Shown here one piece after another: positions 1 to 8,710 of a stretch of 37,942 nucleotides of DNA. The position numbers and the translations under genes are program-made. Under the pieces are notes generated by a model. The model made no database searches and was not told the origin of the DNA. It saw only the letters and a list, made by a program, of their open reading frames with translations. The stretch comes from Lachnospiraceae bacterium (GTDB lineage: Bacteria > Bacillota > Clostridia > Lachnospirales > Lachnospiraceae), in NCBI GenBank assembly GCA_022768825.1, contig JALEJB010000165.1:1-37942 (forward strand), written 5' to 3'. The stretch's first letter is position 1. Each line of letters opens with the position of its first letter.

Positions 1-16
1 CCTCACAGCGCACATT

Positions 17-241
17 TTATTCTCCCGGACTGCTGGAAATGACTTTTCCTGTGTTCCAAAGCAACGCGGTGCGTTTTGCCGCATCCAGACGCTCTTCCTC
101 TGAATGAAAATCGATCGTCACGGAATGACAGCCGCATTCCAAGCACATGACATAATAGCCACATCCATTTTCTTCTTCCAGTAATGCGCCGCCTTCACAA
201 AGCGGACAGTCGTTAATCTCTACTAAATCATTAATATCCAT
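17..241 (-). CDS. Lar-like (restriction alleviation family) small zinc-binding protein
   Basis: This is a 74-residue protein. It carries a CPLC motif near residue 12 and a CLEC(G)C motif near residue 33, a treble-clef/zinc-ribbon arrangement. A C-terminal segment reads RLDAAKRTALLWN, which matches the 'A...WN' ending of the Lar-type restriction alleviation family (Pfam Lar_restr_allev) found in phages and mobile elements. A strong GAAAGGAG lies just before the ATG. It stands alone downstream of a copy of the GGTGTCTGACACC palindrome and a terminator. The family assignment comes from motif pattern only. Many such proteins sit in chromosomes with no proven anti-restriction role, so the function is inferred. 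Confidence 0.6.
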   Translation of the reverse strand: MDINDLVEINDCPLCEGGALLEEENGCGYYVMCLECGCHSVTIDFHSEEERLDAAKRTALLWNTGKVISSSPGE

Positions 242-259
242 TTTTTTCTCCTTTCAAAT

Positions 260-272
260 GGTGTCTGACACC
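260..272. repeat. Dispersed 13-bp palindrome GGTGTCTGACACC, copy 1
   Basis: This is a perfect interrupted palindrome (GGTGTC-T-GACACC). The same core recurs at 8226-8238, 8772-8784, 10678-10690 and 16503-16515. The copies are intergenic or at gene ends, which suggests a REP-like dispersed repeat. Confidence 0.7.
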
Positions 273-286
273 CATTCATACCCAGC

Positions 287-331
287 AAAAAACTGCCATA
301 CCAACACTCTTGCATTAGTATAGCAGTTTTT
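287..331 (-). terminator. Rho-independent terminator of the large secreted protein
   Basis: Arms AAAAAACTGC (287-296) and GCAGTTTTT (323-331) pair, with further ATAC/GTAT pairing inside. Read on the minus strand, a T-run follows the stem directly. It lies 18 bp past the stop codon at 349. Confidence 0.75.
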
Positions 332-348
332 CCTTTAAAATAAAACTT

Positions 349-3300
349 TTATTTCACAGTGACTTTGACTCTCTGATACATACCGTTCTGCGCATATACG
401 TAAATGTAGCAACTGCCTTTCTTTTTGGCCTTGATCACACCCTTGCCTGTCACGGATGCGACTTTACTGTTGCTGCTCTCATACTTGATCACCACGTGCT
501 TTTTGATCGGCAGATCTTTTACGATCTGCTCTGCCTTGATGGTAAAGGTCTTGCCCACTTCCAGAGTGACAGCTGTCTTGTTGACCTTGACGGACGTGGC
601 ATTGCCGTATTTGCCACCGGCGGTGGTAGAATGTACGACTTTGGATTTGGCAATCCATACCTTTTTGCCATCTATCAGCTTGTAGGCTTTGATGGAATAC
701 TTGTAATATACGCCTGTAGCAAGGTTCTTATCGATCCATGCGGTTGTGGCATTGTCCTTGATCGTCACCAGAACTTTCTGCTGATAGGTCTTGCCCTTTG
801 TATTACAAAGGTTTCCGTAAATGACATAGCCGTCCGCGTCAGCGACTTTGTTCCATTTCAGCATATTTGCAGTTTTCGTACTCTTTGGCACGCGAAGCCG
901 CAGCTTTGCATAGGTGGTATCCATCGTTACGCTGCGATCCGTATCAGAACTGTCTGCTTCTGTCTCGCCCTTTTCCTCTTCCTGCTGCTCATCGGTCTCG
1001 TTCTTTTCTGTGATGTCATAGATGACCGCATAGTCCGAAAAGTGCGTCGTCGTAAACATCAGCTTGCGCTTTTCGTACTTTGTCTTGTAACGGGTCATCT
1101 CTCCGTTATCTGCAACATAAACCAGATGATAAAAGCTGGTGTCTTTTCCTGCCTCCGGCGTAAAGTCGATGGAAACAACTGCCTTTCCGCCTTTGAAATC
1201 GTGGATACGCTGACCGCCACTGGTAAAATATGCTTCAAAGGTGTTTGCCACCTGACATTGACTCAGTGAGGTCTGCTGTGCGCTGTTCAGTTTTTTCTGA
1301 TCCTTATCTGCTACGACAAGCTCGATCTGTTCTCCTTTTGCCTGCTCCACAAGGGTTGCCAGTGTCTTTTGATCCAGCTCGACAGTTGCTTTCGACAGCT
1401 CAATGGTCGCTGTCTCTATTCCGTTGTCTTTCTGCGCAGTTGTCTCGGCCAGTGTCTTCACTGATTCCTTGCTTAATGTGACACCGGTTACTTCCTGCTT
1501 TGCACCGGAAAGATCAATGGTGATGGTATCTACTTTGGACTGTGCATCCTTGCTGTTTACCACGTTCTCAATCGTCTTGGTTGTGATCTCGGATACATTT
1601 GCCGTACCGCTCTTAATCTCTGCCTCCACTTTGACCGTGTTTTCATTTTTTACCGGAATCTCGAAGTTCTCTATCGGTGCCACCGGCTCACTCGGGGTTG
1701 TCGGTGTACCTCCGCTGCCGGAACTGCTGCCGGGGTCGGGTTGATTTCCACCGCCCGATTCATTACCGCCACCTTGAATCACTTCAAACTCTGCCTTTAT
1801 GGTGACAGATGTGTCGGGCATCGTAAACTGATTGCCCGTCAGGATAATATCTCCCGCTAATACGCTCCACTGTTTCAACTGATAACCGGAATTCGGTGTC
1901 GCCGTAAGGGTTACTTGATTTCCGCCCTCTGTGGATGTGACAGTGGCTCCCGCTACGGCAGCCGATGCCGTTCCGTTACCGTCATTTTCCAGAATAATCT
2001 GATACTGTGGCTTTGCTATGATGGTGACGGTCAGCGTGCCGGAAAGTAAAGTGTCCGTGTCTTTTGCAATTTTATAATACACTGTATACGTGCCGACTTC
2101 TGTAAATTCAGGCGGATTCACACCATAATCGCCCTCTTCAGACGTACTGTAAGTGATCTCAGCACCTTCCGAGACAATCGCAGATACGGTTGAACAATGC
2201 GGATTTCCGTCATAAATACCACTGTACTCATACTTTTCGAAGTTCGTTATATCGGCAGGTATGATCTCCCATGTCTTATGGACTGTACCTTTATACTTGC
2301 CTGCACCTGTGACGGTGATCACATATTCCCCAACTGTGGAACCAGTCTCAGCACCGGATATCGTATAATCCGTACCGCTTACCAAGGTTGTTTCTCCATC
2401 TTTGACTATAATTGAAGGTTCCTTTTCAACTCCGTCATGTGTATAGTTCTGCGGATCGATCGTGACTGTGATATCCGATCCGGCAATGTCTTTCCTAGAA
2501 ATATTAAATGGTACTTTTGTCGTTTTATCGTCCACTGTAATACTTGCCTCATAGCTTCCCTCATCTGTAGGCGCTGTTTCAGCGGGTCCATAGGCAGTGC
2601 TATCCGTTCCTGCGTACATGATCTTCGGCACAGGCAGACCAGCGGCTTCCCATACAAGCTTCTCGTCGTTGTTGATGGATGCCCCGGTGTATGGTTCACC
2701 GGTATATGTCGCATCAGGAGCAGTCAGTGTAAGTGCCAGCTTATGTTCCGCTCCGTTCCATGAGCATAACGGTTCAACCGTGTTTGAACAATATGCGTAC
2801 AGCTTCCCGGAATTTCCGCTGTTTCCGGCTGCATAATTCCATTCATGTTCATGCTTGATCGCAACCGTTGTCGTTGCCGTCCGGTAATCTTCATGATAGA
2901 CCTCAACATCGCTTGCCCCGGCTGCTTCAATGATACTTTCCGGTACATTGATCACAAAATTCTTTTTGCTGACACCGGTCATATCTATCTCATGTTCTTC
3001 ACTGCCTATTTTTACTATTAACTTCTTATCTGTGTCTTCATCTCCCCAATATCCTTTAATATCAACATCTCCATCTGCCTGTTTCGTCGCCGTGATACTT
3101 CCGATCAGCGTGGAGAAGGTGATATTGTCGAGGAAGTTTCCGCCGGAAAGATCTTTTGCTACATCTCCATCCTTCTTAGATGTCGCATCCGCACAAAAGG
3201 CAAATCGCGTCACATCCTGTCCCTCCGGAACAATGTAAATACCGGCAACATTATGCCAGTTCTTATCGGTTTTCATTACAGACAAGCCCGTCAGTTCATC

Positions 3301-4059
3301 CGGATTCGCATAGGCCGTACTTCCTAATGCAACAAACGAACCATCAGAATAACGATATTCTGCCTTACCGTTATTCTGAATTTTTGTATCGATCTGATCA
3401 TCAATCGTATTATTCGCCTCATCAACAACACCTACACCTGTAGCAGCAATGATTTCACCATTCTCCCTTCTCTCAGGTGCTCCGATTGTTACATACATTC
3501 TTTGTTCCTGAAACCCCAAATTGTTTCTAGCTGCATGCTGTAATGTCCATTTGATCACATCTCCACCCTGCGTCGCCAGATCCTGATATAAACATGCCGG
3601 ATTGGTTGTATTCATTTCAATAAATTGGGCTCCGTTTTGTGTAAAACGATTCTTGTCTTCCTTCGAATCAAGTGGATTATTAGATGGCCAAACCTCAAAT
3701 AAATTGCCTTTATACGGCTTAATCTCTGTTGTATTCCAACCTCCACCAATATCATTTGGAATTGAATACTCAATTGCACTATTTATCGAACTATTCATGC
3801 CCGCATATGACATATATGAATTTCCGCCATGAACATAGTTTTGCCAAGGTATCTCCTCAAAATTTCCATTCTTGATCTGCGTTGCTACATATGGACTATC
3901 CTCATCCACTGTTACTGTGATCTGGTCTGTATTTCCACCAGCTCCATACGCCGTGATCGTTTCCTGCCATACAGCCGGTGCGGAAAGCACCATCACAAGT
4001 GCCATTACACCGCTGATCGCCCGTTTTGTAAACATTCCTTTTCTTTTTCTATCTCTCAT
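349..4059 (-). CDS. Large secreted multidomain surface protein (MBG/InlB-repeat/Fn3/Big_2)
   Basis: This is about 1236 residues from the ATG at 4059, chosen because GAGAGGG precedes it; the open frame continues 15 codons upstream without a ribosome site. The N-terminus (RKRKGMF, then a hydrophobic stretch ending before QETITAYG) is a signal peptide. In order I see a jelly-roll-like region with carbohydrate-binding-module character (about 50-330), a His/Cys module starting HEHEW, two 'YTG/YTHDG' MBG-type beta domains, an InlB B-repeat-like domain (ATPNSGYQLKQW), a Gly/Ser/Pro linker, a beta-rich domain ending in HFSDYAVIYDI, an Fn3-like domain and a C-terminal Big_2 domain. There is no LPxTG motif and no C-terminal membrane helix, so anchoring is unclear. 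Its promoter shares an 11-bp tandem repeat with the next gene. The likely role is surface adhesion or glycan binding; the ligand is unknown. Confidence 0.85.
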   Translation of the reverse strand: MRDRKRKGMFTKRAISGVMALVMVLSAPAVWQETITAYGAGGNTDQITVTVDEDSPYVATQIKNGNFEEIPWQNYVHGGNSYMSYAGMNSSINSAIEYSIPNDIGGGWNTTEIKPYKGNLFEVWPSNNPLDSKEDKNRFTQNGAQFIEMNTTNPACLYQDLATQGGDVIKWTLQHAARNNLGFQEQRMYVTIGAPERRENGEIIAATGVGVVDEANNTIDDQIDTKIQNNGKAEYRYSDGSFVALGSTAYANPDELTGLSVMKTDKNWHNVAGIYIVPEGQDVTRFAFCADATSKKDGDVAKDLSGGNFLDNITFSTLIGSITATKQADGDVDIKGYWGDEDTDKKLIVKIGSEEHEIDMTGVSKKNFVINVPESIIEAAGASDVEVYHEDYRTATTTVAIKHEHEWNYAAGNSGNSGKLYAYCSNTVEPLCSWNGAEHKLALTLTAPDATYTGEPYTGASINNDEKLVWEAAGLPVPKIMYAGTDSTAYGPAETAPTDEGSYEASITVDDKTTKVPFNISRKDIAGSDITVTIDPQNYTHDGVEKEPSIIVKDGETTLVSGTDYTISGAETGSTVGEYVITVTGAGKYKGTVHKTWEIIPADITNFEKYEYSGIYDGNPHCSTVSAIVSEGAEITYSTSEEGDYGVNPPEFTEVGTYTVYYKIAKDTDTLLSGTLTVTIIAKPQYQIILENDGNGTASAAVAGATVTSTEGGNQVTLTATPNSGYQLKQWSVLAGDIILTGNQFTMPDTSVTIKAEFEVIQGGGNESGGGNQPDPGSSSGSGGTPTTPSEPVAPIENFEIPVKNENTVKVEAEIKSGTANVSEITTKTIENVVNSKDAQSKVDTITIDLSGAKQEVTGVTLSKESVKTLAETTAQKDNGIETATIELSKATVELDQKTLATLVEQAKGEQIELVVADKDQKKLNSAQQTSLSQCQVANTFEAYFTSGGQRIHDFKGGKAVVSIDFTPEAGKDTSFYHLVYVADNGEMTRYKTKYEKRKLMFTTTHFSDYAVIYDITEKNETDEQQEEEKGETEADSSDTDRSVTMDTTYAKLRLRVPKSTKTANMLKWNKVADADGYVIYGNLCNTKGKTYQQKVLVTIKDNATTAWIDKNLATGVYYKYSIKAYKLIDGKKVWIAKSKVVHSTTAGGKYGNATSVKVNKTAVTLEVGKTFTIKAEQIVKDLPIKKHVVIKYESSNSKVASVTGKGVIKAKKKGSCYIYVYAQNGMYQRVKVTVK

Positions 4060-4141
4060 TACAAGGCCCTCTCTTTCTGTCAATGTATAGATGCTCCATT
4101 TCAAAACAGAAATTCCCCATATGCATTATTCGTTTTCTCCG

Positions 4142-4175
4142 TTTTAACACACAAAGACAGACAAAAGGCGGACAC
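4142..4175 (-). promoter_or_regulatory. Promoter with tandem 11-bp direct repeat (regulator site)
   Basis: On the plus strand AAGACAGACAA (4154-4164) is followed directly by AAGGCGGACAC (4165-4175), an exact 11-bp period. A TTAAAA-like -10 (4142-4147) follows on the minus strand, so the repeats cover the expected -35 position. The start codon is about 85 bp downstream. The same arrangement occurs before the 4207-8070 gene. Confidence 0.5.
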
Positions 4176-4206
4176 AAACACCACTTTTTTCTAAAAAAAA
4201 TAATTT

Positions 4207-7200
4207 TTATTTCCCTTTTACTTTCATTTTTACGGTCTTTGTTGTACCGTTTTTGAGTGTGACGATTGCCTTGATCACCACGGTTCCTTTCGATTTGGTC
4301 CTGACCGTTCCGTTTTTGGATACCGTGGCTGTGGAAGCATCACTTGTCTTGTAGGTAATCGTCTTCACATTTGCCGGGTCAAGTCCTTTTGCCAATGCAA
4401 AGCGGAACGTTTTTCCAACCGATAACGTCCTGCTCTTTGCCGCCGGCTTGACCGCTGCGAGAATCTGACGATTGATCGTATCTGCCTCCGCCGCGTTGAC
4501 CAGCTCGTAAGTCGCTTTTTTGTCCATGGAGACGGCTACGGCTCCCGACTTGTTTACGGTATATTTCTTCGCATTCACCATCACATAGCTGCCGTCGCTT
4601 TTTTTCTGATAGATGTACAGCTTGTTTCCGGCTTCCAAATCAGACGTGTTGACCCGCACCTTGTAAAGCGTCTTTCCCGCTTCATTTTTCACTGTCGTCG
4701 TAACCGTCACGTCATCGGTTCCTGCTGCCTTTGTGATCTGATCTGTCAGATTTGCGGAAATGACGGTCTTTGTTCCCGAAATCTCTTTGGTGACAGCCGC
4801 TTTTGCGGTCTTCTCTCCGTCTGCCGAGGTCTTGATCGTAACCACTACAGCAGCTGCCTCATCCGTATCCACCTCAACCGTCTGGGTAGCAGCCGGTGAT
4901 TTATCAGCGGTGCTCTCCTCTTTTTTCTCCGGGGCCGGATCACCGGATGTACTTCCTGTATCCGTGGCAGGCCCACCCGATGAGCCTTCCGGCTTGCGCG
5001 GCGGTGTTTCCTCGGATGCAGCACTGTCCGCAGCATCCGGCTTTTTCTTGATCGTTAGTGTGCCTGTCACAGCCTTTCCGGCTGCCTGAGCAGTGGCATA
5101 GTCCGCGTAACCTACCAGATTATTTCCTGCATTTGCGAAAGCCAGCCATGCGCGCACCTCATAGCTGCCGACTTCCGTAGGTTGCTCGGTTGTCCAGTGA
5201 TCCACACCGGACACTGCATCCTTCACATTATATTCAACTGTGGCTTTGGCATCTGTGCTTTCCGGCGCGATCTCTGCCGTCACTGCCGACACTTTTCCCT
5301 GTGTCTGTGTCAGATTGCCGAGCACGATCGTCGGGTCTGCCTTGTCAATTGTAAATGACCCGATCTTCTTTTTGGTAACAAGCTTGTAGCAGGTTCCCTC
5401 TGCCACATCCACGAATACATCGTAGCTTCCTGCAGCGATCGGTGCTGTCTTGGTATATGCAGTACTTCCTGCCGCAGCATAGAAGATCGTTGCTGTTCCT
5501 GCGCCGGATATTTTATTTGTATTGTTTAATACCGCCTTGCATGCCGCACGGTCATAGGTTTTTCCAGTCGGAACAGTCACCAGCTTGGTAAGCTGCTGGT
5601 CACTTAAGTCAGCCTTTTCAATCGTAACAAGCGTCCGACATTCTGCCGGGGCATAGTTGCCACCGGAAGCAGTGACAACCAATGTATAGGAACCAACCGC
5701 CGTCGGTTTTTTGTCTTCAGCCAGCTTCTTATTTTCCGGAAGTGCTGCGCTTGCAGTCGTAAAATCTCCCTGATACCATGCGAAGCTGACGTTCGGCTTA
5801 TTTGCCTCGTCGCTTCCTTTTACAGTATATTTATCCTCGGTCGGTGTCGTTACTGTTTGACCATAGGTATATGTCGTCTGATACTTTCCCTCTTGAAGCG
5901 AAATGGAGCAGGTTTTCAATCCCACCGATACCGTCACATACTTTGTCACTGCGTAATTGCCCAGTGTTGCCGTCAATCGATACTGATGACTGCCCTTTTG
6001 CTGATTGGAAAGCGCCAGCGTCTGTCCGGTTCCTACTTTCGATATTGTAGTTCCATCTTCGGACACGCTCTCCCATTGATAGCTGACATCGCCCGTAATC
6101 TCCTCAGGGAGCTTTGCCTTTGCCGTGAGCGTCGTTGAGCCGCTTTCCCCAATCTCCGTATCACCGGACACATTCACTGATTGGATCGGTGCTTCCCTGA
6201 CAACTACATAGGTTGCCGCCGTGCCATTCAATACCTCATCCCCGAGCATCCAGCCAGTGCTCTCTGTCGTCCAGTTTTCAAACGTTGCATACGCATAGTC
6301 GACACCAAGCAGATCGCCCAGCGTTTGCGTCTCCGCTGTCATGATTTCCTCAAATGCGCCACCGGTCAGAAGCACGTCTGTGCCATCCATCACAAACAGC
6401 CCTTCCAGATATCCATCGGAAATATAGGCCTTGCAGCCTTCCAACAATAGGACCTGTGCAAGCACAATTCCACCATCTTGCGTGTACTCCGTCAGAACAT
6501 TCAGCATCGGATCGGATTGATCGGACGGCATGATCAGACTTCCCTCTTTTTCCAATTGGGCAGAAGAACTATCCGTGATCGTCAGTTTTTCAAAGTCCAT
6601 ATCTCCTTCCCAGTTCGTCCAGGTGTGACCATTCAGATCAATGGTAATGTCTCCGTCCAACTCCACGCCCGTCGTACTGACATCCTGTAACAGCTTGATC
6701 GTTGCCGTTTCCCCGTCTGCCGCATCCATTGCCTGACGGATATTGGCATAATCTGTTGTATCATCCCCGATGGTGACGCTTACCGCCGGATCATCCTTGG
6801 GCTGATATACCGTGCATGTCTTTGTCTCTGCCAGTGTCAGAATGCTGTCCTCGCCGGTGCCGTACAGCTTCTGCATCGCCGGATAATAGGCGAACGTCGT
6901 CTCGTCACCGTCCTCGGTGGTAAACGTATACAGCGTATCCGCACTGCCCGGAAGCGCTGCCAGAAACAGCAGATCCGGTGCACCCACTGAATCATCATCA
7001 CAGTTTGTCACATCCACCAGATAATTTTTCTTGTCATCCATCGTGACCACATTCCACATATGACCGCCACCGCCTCCGGTCCCGCCGTCCATCGGACCGT
7101 TCACGATGTAGCACTCGATATCCAAACTGTCAAACGCAGTCAGATCACAGAGATAGGAAAATGCCTTCGCGTATCCCTCACACACCACATTCGTATTCGG

Positions 7201-8070
7201 ATCACCGTCAAACACATAGATCAACTGCCAGGGAGCCATTCCTTCTTGTTCCATGACCTCCGGCTTCTCCGCAGCGGCATCATCATTGTAGGTGTTGAGC
7301 TCACAGATCTTGGTCATATAATTATAAAGCTTGTTGTAGTCGGTCTCGTTCTTATTTTCCTCGACAATCTTTTCGGCATTATCTGCAGCCGCCACGGCCC
7401 GCTGCAGATTTTCAGAATCACGCAGATTCGTCTGATATGGCAGAGGATTTCCATCGTCCCCTGTCGCCGCATATTTCGTATCCACCTCAAACCGAATCGT
7501 AAATGTCTTGATCCGCACACCTGTGCCGGTCGAATAATATTTGTACACATAGTCGTTAAGAGAAATGCCCTTTGTCTTATCATGCCAGTACAGATCATAG
7601 GGGCAGTCCGCCAGCAGATTATGCCATATTTTCGCATAATCGATCTGTTCCTCTATGGCTGCCACCCAATCGTCACGGTTGTCCTTGGAGATCGATTCCA
7701 GCCCCAGCTCCTCCGGGGTAAATCTCAGATAGTCCGCATCCTCGATCGTAAACTCCGTATTGGTGATCTCTCCGGCAGCTACCTTCTCGATCTGTTCCTT
7801 CAATGCCAGATACAGCATCCGCTCATGTTCATTCAGTGTGCTACTGAAATAAGATAAGCTGCGCAGGCGGTTCTTCGTGGGCTTTCCATAAAACAGTGTT
7901 GACAGATACTGCTCGTAGAGCGCATCTCCTTCCTGCACCTCACAGACTGCAATATCCGTTCCTTCGCAAGCCGCGATCATTGCAGAAACTGTTTGTACAT
8001 CCATCGATAAGATCATCGTGATACAAAGCATTACACTAATGAACCGAATCAAAAATCCATTCTTTTTCAT
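4207..8070 (-). CDS. Secreted transglutaminase-like protein with Ig-type repeats
   Basis: This is about 1287 residues from the ATG at 8070, which has AAGGAGG at good spacing. A signal peptide is visible (MKKNGFLIRF, hydrophobic core, VSA). A transglutaminase-like/protease-type domain follows: Cys in VVCEGYAKAF (near residue 296), His in GHMWNVV (near 336) and Asp in YLVDVTN (near 352), the order and spacing of the Transglut_core triad. Then come a beta-helix-like region, several Ig-like and MBG-like domains, an acidic Pro/Ser linker (residues near 1000-1060), and a C-terminal module (KVRVNT ... Big_2-like end) that it shares with the 13082-15727 protein. No sortase signal is present. Proteins of this type may crosslink or cleave surface proteins or glycans. 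The catalytic triad looks intact; the substrate is not visible. Confidence 0.85.
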   Translation of the reverse strand: MKKNGFLIRFISVMLCITMILSMDVQTVSAMIAACEGTDIAVCEVQEGDALYEQYLSTLFYGKPTKNRLRSLSYFSSTLNEHERMLYLALKEQIEKVAAGEITNTEFTIEDADYLRFTPEELGLESISKDNRDDWVAAIEEQIDYAKIWHNLLADCPYDLYWHDKTKGISLNDYVYKYYSTGTGVRIKTFTIRFEVDTKYAATGDDGNPLPYQTNLRDSENLQRAVAAADNAEKIVEENKNETDYNKLYNYMTKICELNTYNDDAAAEKPEVMEQEGMAPWQLIYVFDGDPNTNVVCEGYAKAFSYLCDLTAFDSLDIECYIVNGPMDGGTGGGGGHMWNVVTMDDKKNYLVDVTNCDDDSVGAPDLLFLAALPGSADTLYTFTTEDGDETTFAYYPAMQKLYGTGEDSILTLAETKTCTVYQPKDDPAVSVTIGDDTTDYANIRQAMDAADGETATIKLLQDVSTTGVELDGDITIDLNGHTWTNWEGDMDFEKLTITDSSSAQLEKEGSLIMPSDQSDPMLNVLTEYTQDGGIVLAQVLLLEGCKAYISDGYLEGLFVMDGTDVLLTGGAFEEIMTAETQTLGDLLGVDYAYATFENWTTESTGWMLGDEVLNGTAATYVVVREAPIQSVNVSGDTEIGESGSTTLTAKAKLPEEITGDVSYQWESVSEDGTTISKVGTGQTLALSNQQKGSHQYRLTATLGNYAVTKYVTVSVGLKTCSISLQEGKYQTTYTYGQTVTTPTEDKYTVKGSDEANKPNVSFAWYQGDFTTASAALPENKKLAEDKKPTAVGSYTLVVTASGGNYAPAECRTLVTIEKADLSDQQLTKLVTVPTGKTYDRAACKAVLNNTNKISGAGTATIFYAAAGSTAYTKTAPIAAGSYDVFVDVAEGTCYKLVTKKKIGSFTIDKADPTIVLGNLTQTQGKVSAVTAEIAPESTDAKATVEYNVKDAVSGVDHWTTEQPTEVGSYEVRAWLAFANAGNNLVGYADYATAQAAGKAVTGTLTIKKKPDAADSAASEETPPRKPEGSSGGPATDTGSTSGDPAPEKKEESTADKSPAATQTVEVDTDEAAAVVVTIKTSADGEKTAKAAVTKEISGTKTVISANLTDQITKAAGTDDVTVTTTVKNEAGKTLYKVRVNTSDLEAGNKLYIYQKKSDGSYVMVNAKKYTVNKSGAVAVSMDKKATYELVNAAEADTINRQILAAVKPAAKSRTLSVGKTFRFALAKGLDPANVKTITYKTSDASTATVSKNGTVRTKSKGTVVIKAIVTLKNGTTKTVKMKVKGK

Positions 8071-8112
8071 ATTTATCATCCTCCTTGCCAGCTGGATTTC
8101 ACTCCACCAATA

Positions 8113-8142
8113 GTGACGGTGTCTGTTCACAGGGTCCGTCAC
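8113..8142 (-). promoter_or_regulatory. Leader hairpin of the transglutaminase-like gene
   Basis: GTGACGG (8113-8119) pairs with CCGTCAC (8136-8142). The hairpin lies between the predicted -10 and the ribosome site, so it would form near the 5' end of the mRNA. Its function is unknown. Confidence 0.4.
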
Positions 8143-8157
8143 CGCCCTTGTTCGTTT

Positions 8158-8192
8158 ATATTATCAAAAAAAGACGGACAAAAGACGGACAA
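8158..8192 (-). promoter_or_regulatory. Promoter with perfect tandem 11-bp direct repeat
   Basis: On the plus strand AAGACGGACAA occurs twice with no gap (8171-8181 and 8182-8192). On the minus strand this reads TTGTCCGTCTT twice and covers the -35 region. A TAATAT/GATAAT -10 lies at 8158-8165. Eleven-bp tandem repeats over the -35 are the classic site form of OmpR/PhoB-type response regulators; that regulator class is inferred. Confidence 0.55.
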
Positions 8193-8225
8193 AAAATATC
8201 CGAGCAGGTAGTTCATCGACAAAAT

Positions 8226-8238
8226 GGTGTCAGACACC
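8226..8238. repeat. Dispersed palindrome GGTGTCAGACACC, copy 2
   Basis: It shares the 21-bp context ACAAAATGGTGTCAGACACCA (one base trimmed here: CAAAATGGTGTCAGACACCA) with copy 3 at 8772. The two copies bracket the predicted toxin-antitoxin locus. The rest of 8239-8360 is AT-rich and I see no gene in it. Confidence 0.7.
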
Positions 8239-8361
8239 ACCTGTTTACAATCGCTCTGCACATGATTTCCTCACCTTCCTTTGTTTTCTTGAAGATAGAT
8301 GTCCGTTGTATTTTTCAAGAATGTTCTAAATATTAAAAATTTCTAAAATCCAGGAAGTTGC

Positions 8362-8391
8362 TTGACATTCAGAATGTATGTTCGATATAAT
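8362..8391 (+). promoter_or_regulatory. Promoter of the toxin-like small ORF
   Basis: TTGACA (8362-8367) and TATAAT (8386-8391) are perfect consensus boxes with an 18-bp spacer. Transcription would start near 8398, giving a 117-nt leader before the ATG at 8515. Confidence 0.8.
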
Positions 8392-8398
8392 AAATACG

Positions 8399-8435
8399 GG
8401 TGCTACCACATGTTGACAATTAAATGGCGGTTCGC
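8399..8435 (+). promoter_or_regulatory. 5' arm of long-range mRNA pairing in the toxin transcript
   Basis: GGTGCTACC (8399-8407) and ATGGCGGTTCGC (8424-8435) are complementary, with one G-U wobble and one bulge, to GCGAACCGTCAT (8676-8687) and GGTAGCCCC (8689-8697) at the 3' end. If transcription reads through to the T-run at 8698-8702, the 5' and 3' ends of the mRNA would pair, as in known type I toxin messages. Confidence 0.55.
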
Positions 8436-8514
8436 TTTTTGCGGAGAGTAGAATGTAGCTCCGATTACATAGATCTATTTCTTGAGGGAAATCTGTCGAA
8501 AGGAGTGAATAGCT

Positions 8515-8616
8515 ATGCTAACCATTAGTGACCTGATTGCAGTGCTTGCATTGTGTGCGACTTTTTATAGTCTTGGTTACATGCATGGTAAGCATGATTC
8601 CAAGACGCAAAAATAA
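8515..8616 (+). CDS. Predicted type I toxin: 33-residue hydrophobic peptide
   Basis: The ORF has ATG at 8515, a GAAAGGAG ribosome site 9 bp upstream and TAA at 8614-8616. The peptide starts MLTISDLIAVLALC, has one predicted membrane segment (about residues 4-23) and ends in a basic, polar tail (GKHDSKTQK). This is the form of holin-like or TxpA/Fst-like type I toxins of Firmicutes. It has its own consensus promoter and a long folded leader, and a convergent antisense transcription unit with its own promoter overlaps its 3' end. It is one of only two plus-strand genes in the window. Toxicity and the exact family are inferred from architecture; a small regulatory membrane peptide is the alternative. 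Confidence 0.7.
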   Translation: MLTISDLIAVLALCATFYSLGYMHGKHDSKTQK

Positions 8617-8704
8617 CCGCCCATCGTCCTGAGAAAACATGAGCGGTTATTTGCATAACTTAACATAATAATCAGGCGAACCGTCATCGGTAGCCCCTTT
8701 TTGT
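8609..8704 (-). ncRNA. Predicted antisense RNA antitoxin (about 96 nt)
   Basis: A promoter on the minus strand (8711-8739) would start an RNA near 8704. It ends at a strong terminator hairpin, AAATAACCGC (8611-8620) with GCGGTTATTT (8643-8652), followed on the minus strand by a TTATTTTT run. The RNA is fully complementary to the 3' UTR and the last codons of the toxin-like ORF. Its 5' region also resembles the 5' region of the toxin mRNA in sequence (GCTACC...GGTTCGC). Convergent units meeting at a terminator resemble the Fst/par and TxpA/RatA arrangements. Confidence 0.65.
8611..8652 (-). terminator. Terminator shared by the toxin and antisense units
   Basis: The stem is 10 bp (AAATAACCGC/GCGGTTATTT) plus CAT/ATG inside. 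The T-run is strong on the minus strand and weak on the plus strand, so the toxin transcript may read through to 8702. Confidence 0.7.
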
Positions 8705-8710
8705 AGTATT

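Noticed and set aside
425-1744. Several plus-strand open frames across the large secreted-protein gene
   Set aside because: They are shadows of the minus-strand gene: no ribosome sites and no recognisable domains.
4142-8192. LytTR-type regulator sites in the secreted-protein promoters
   Set aside because: LytTR sites usually repeat with a period of about 21 bp; the period here is 11 bp, which fits OmpR/PhoB-type proteins better.
8399-8510. Riboswitch before the small toxin-like ORF
   Set aside because: The pairing is mostly with the mRNA's own 3' end and the antisense unit explains it better; I see no known aptamer core.
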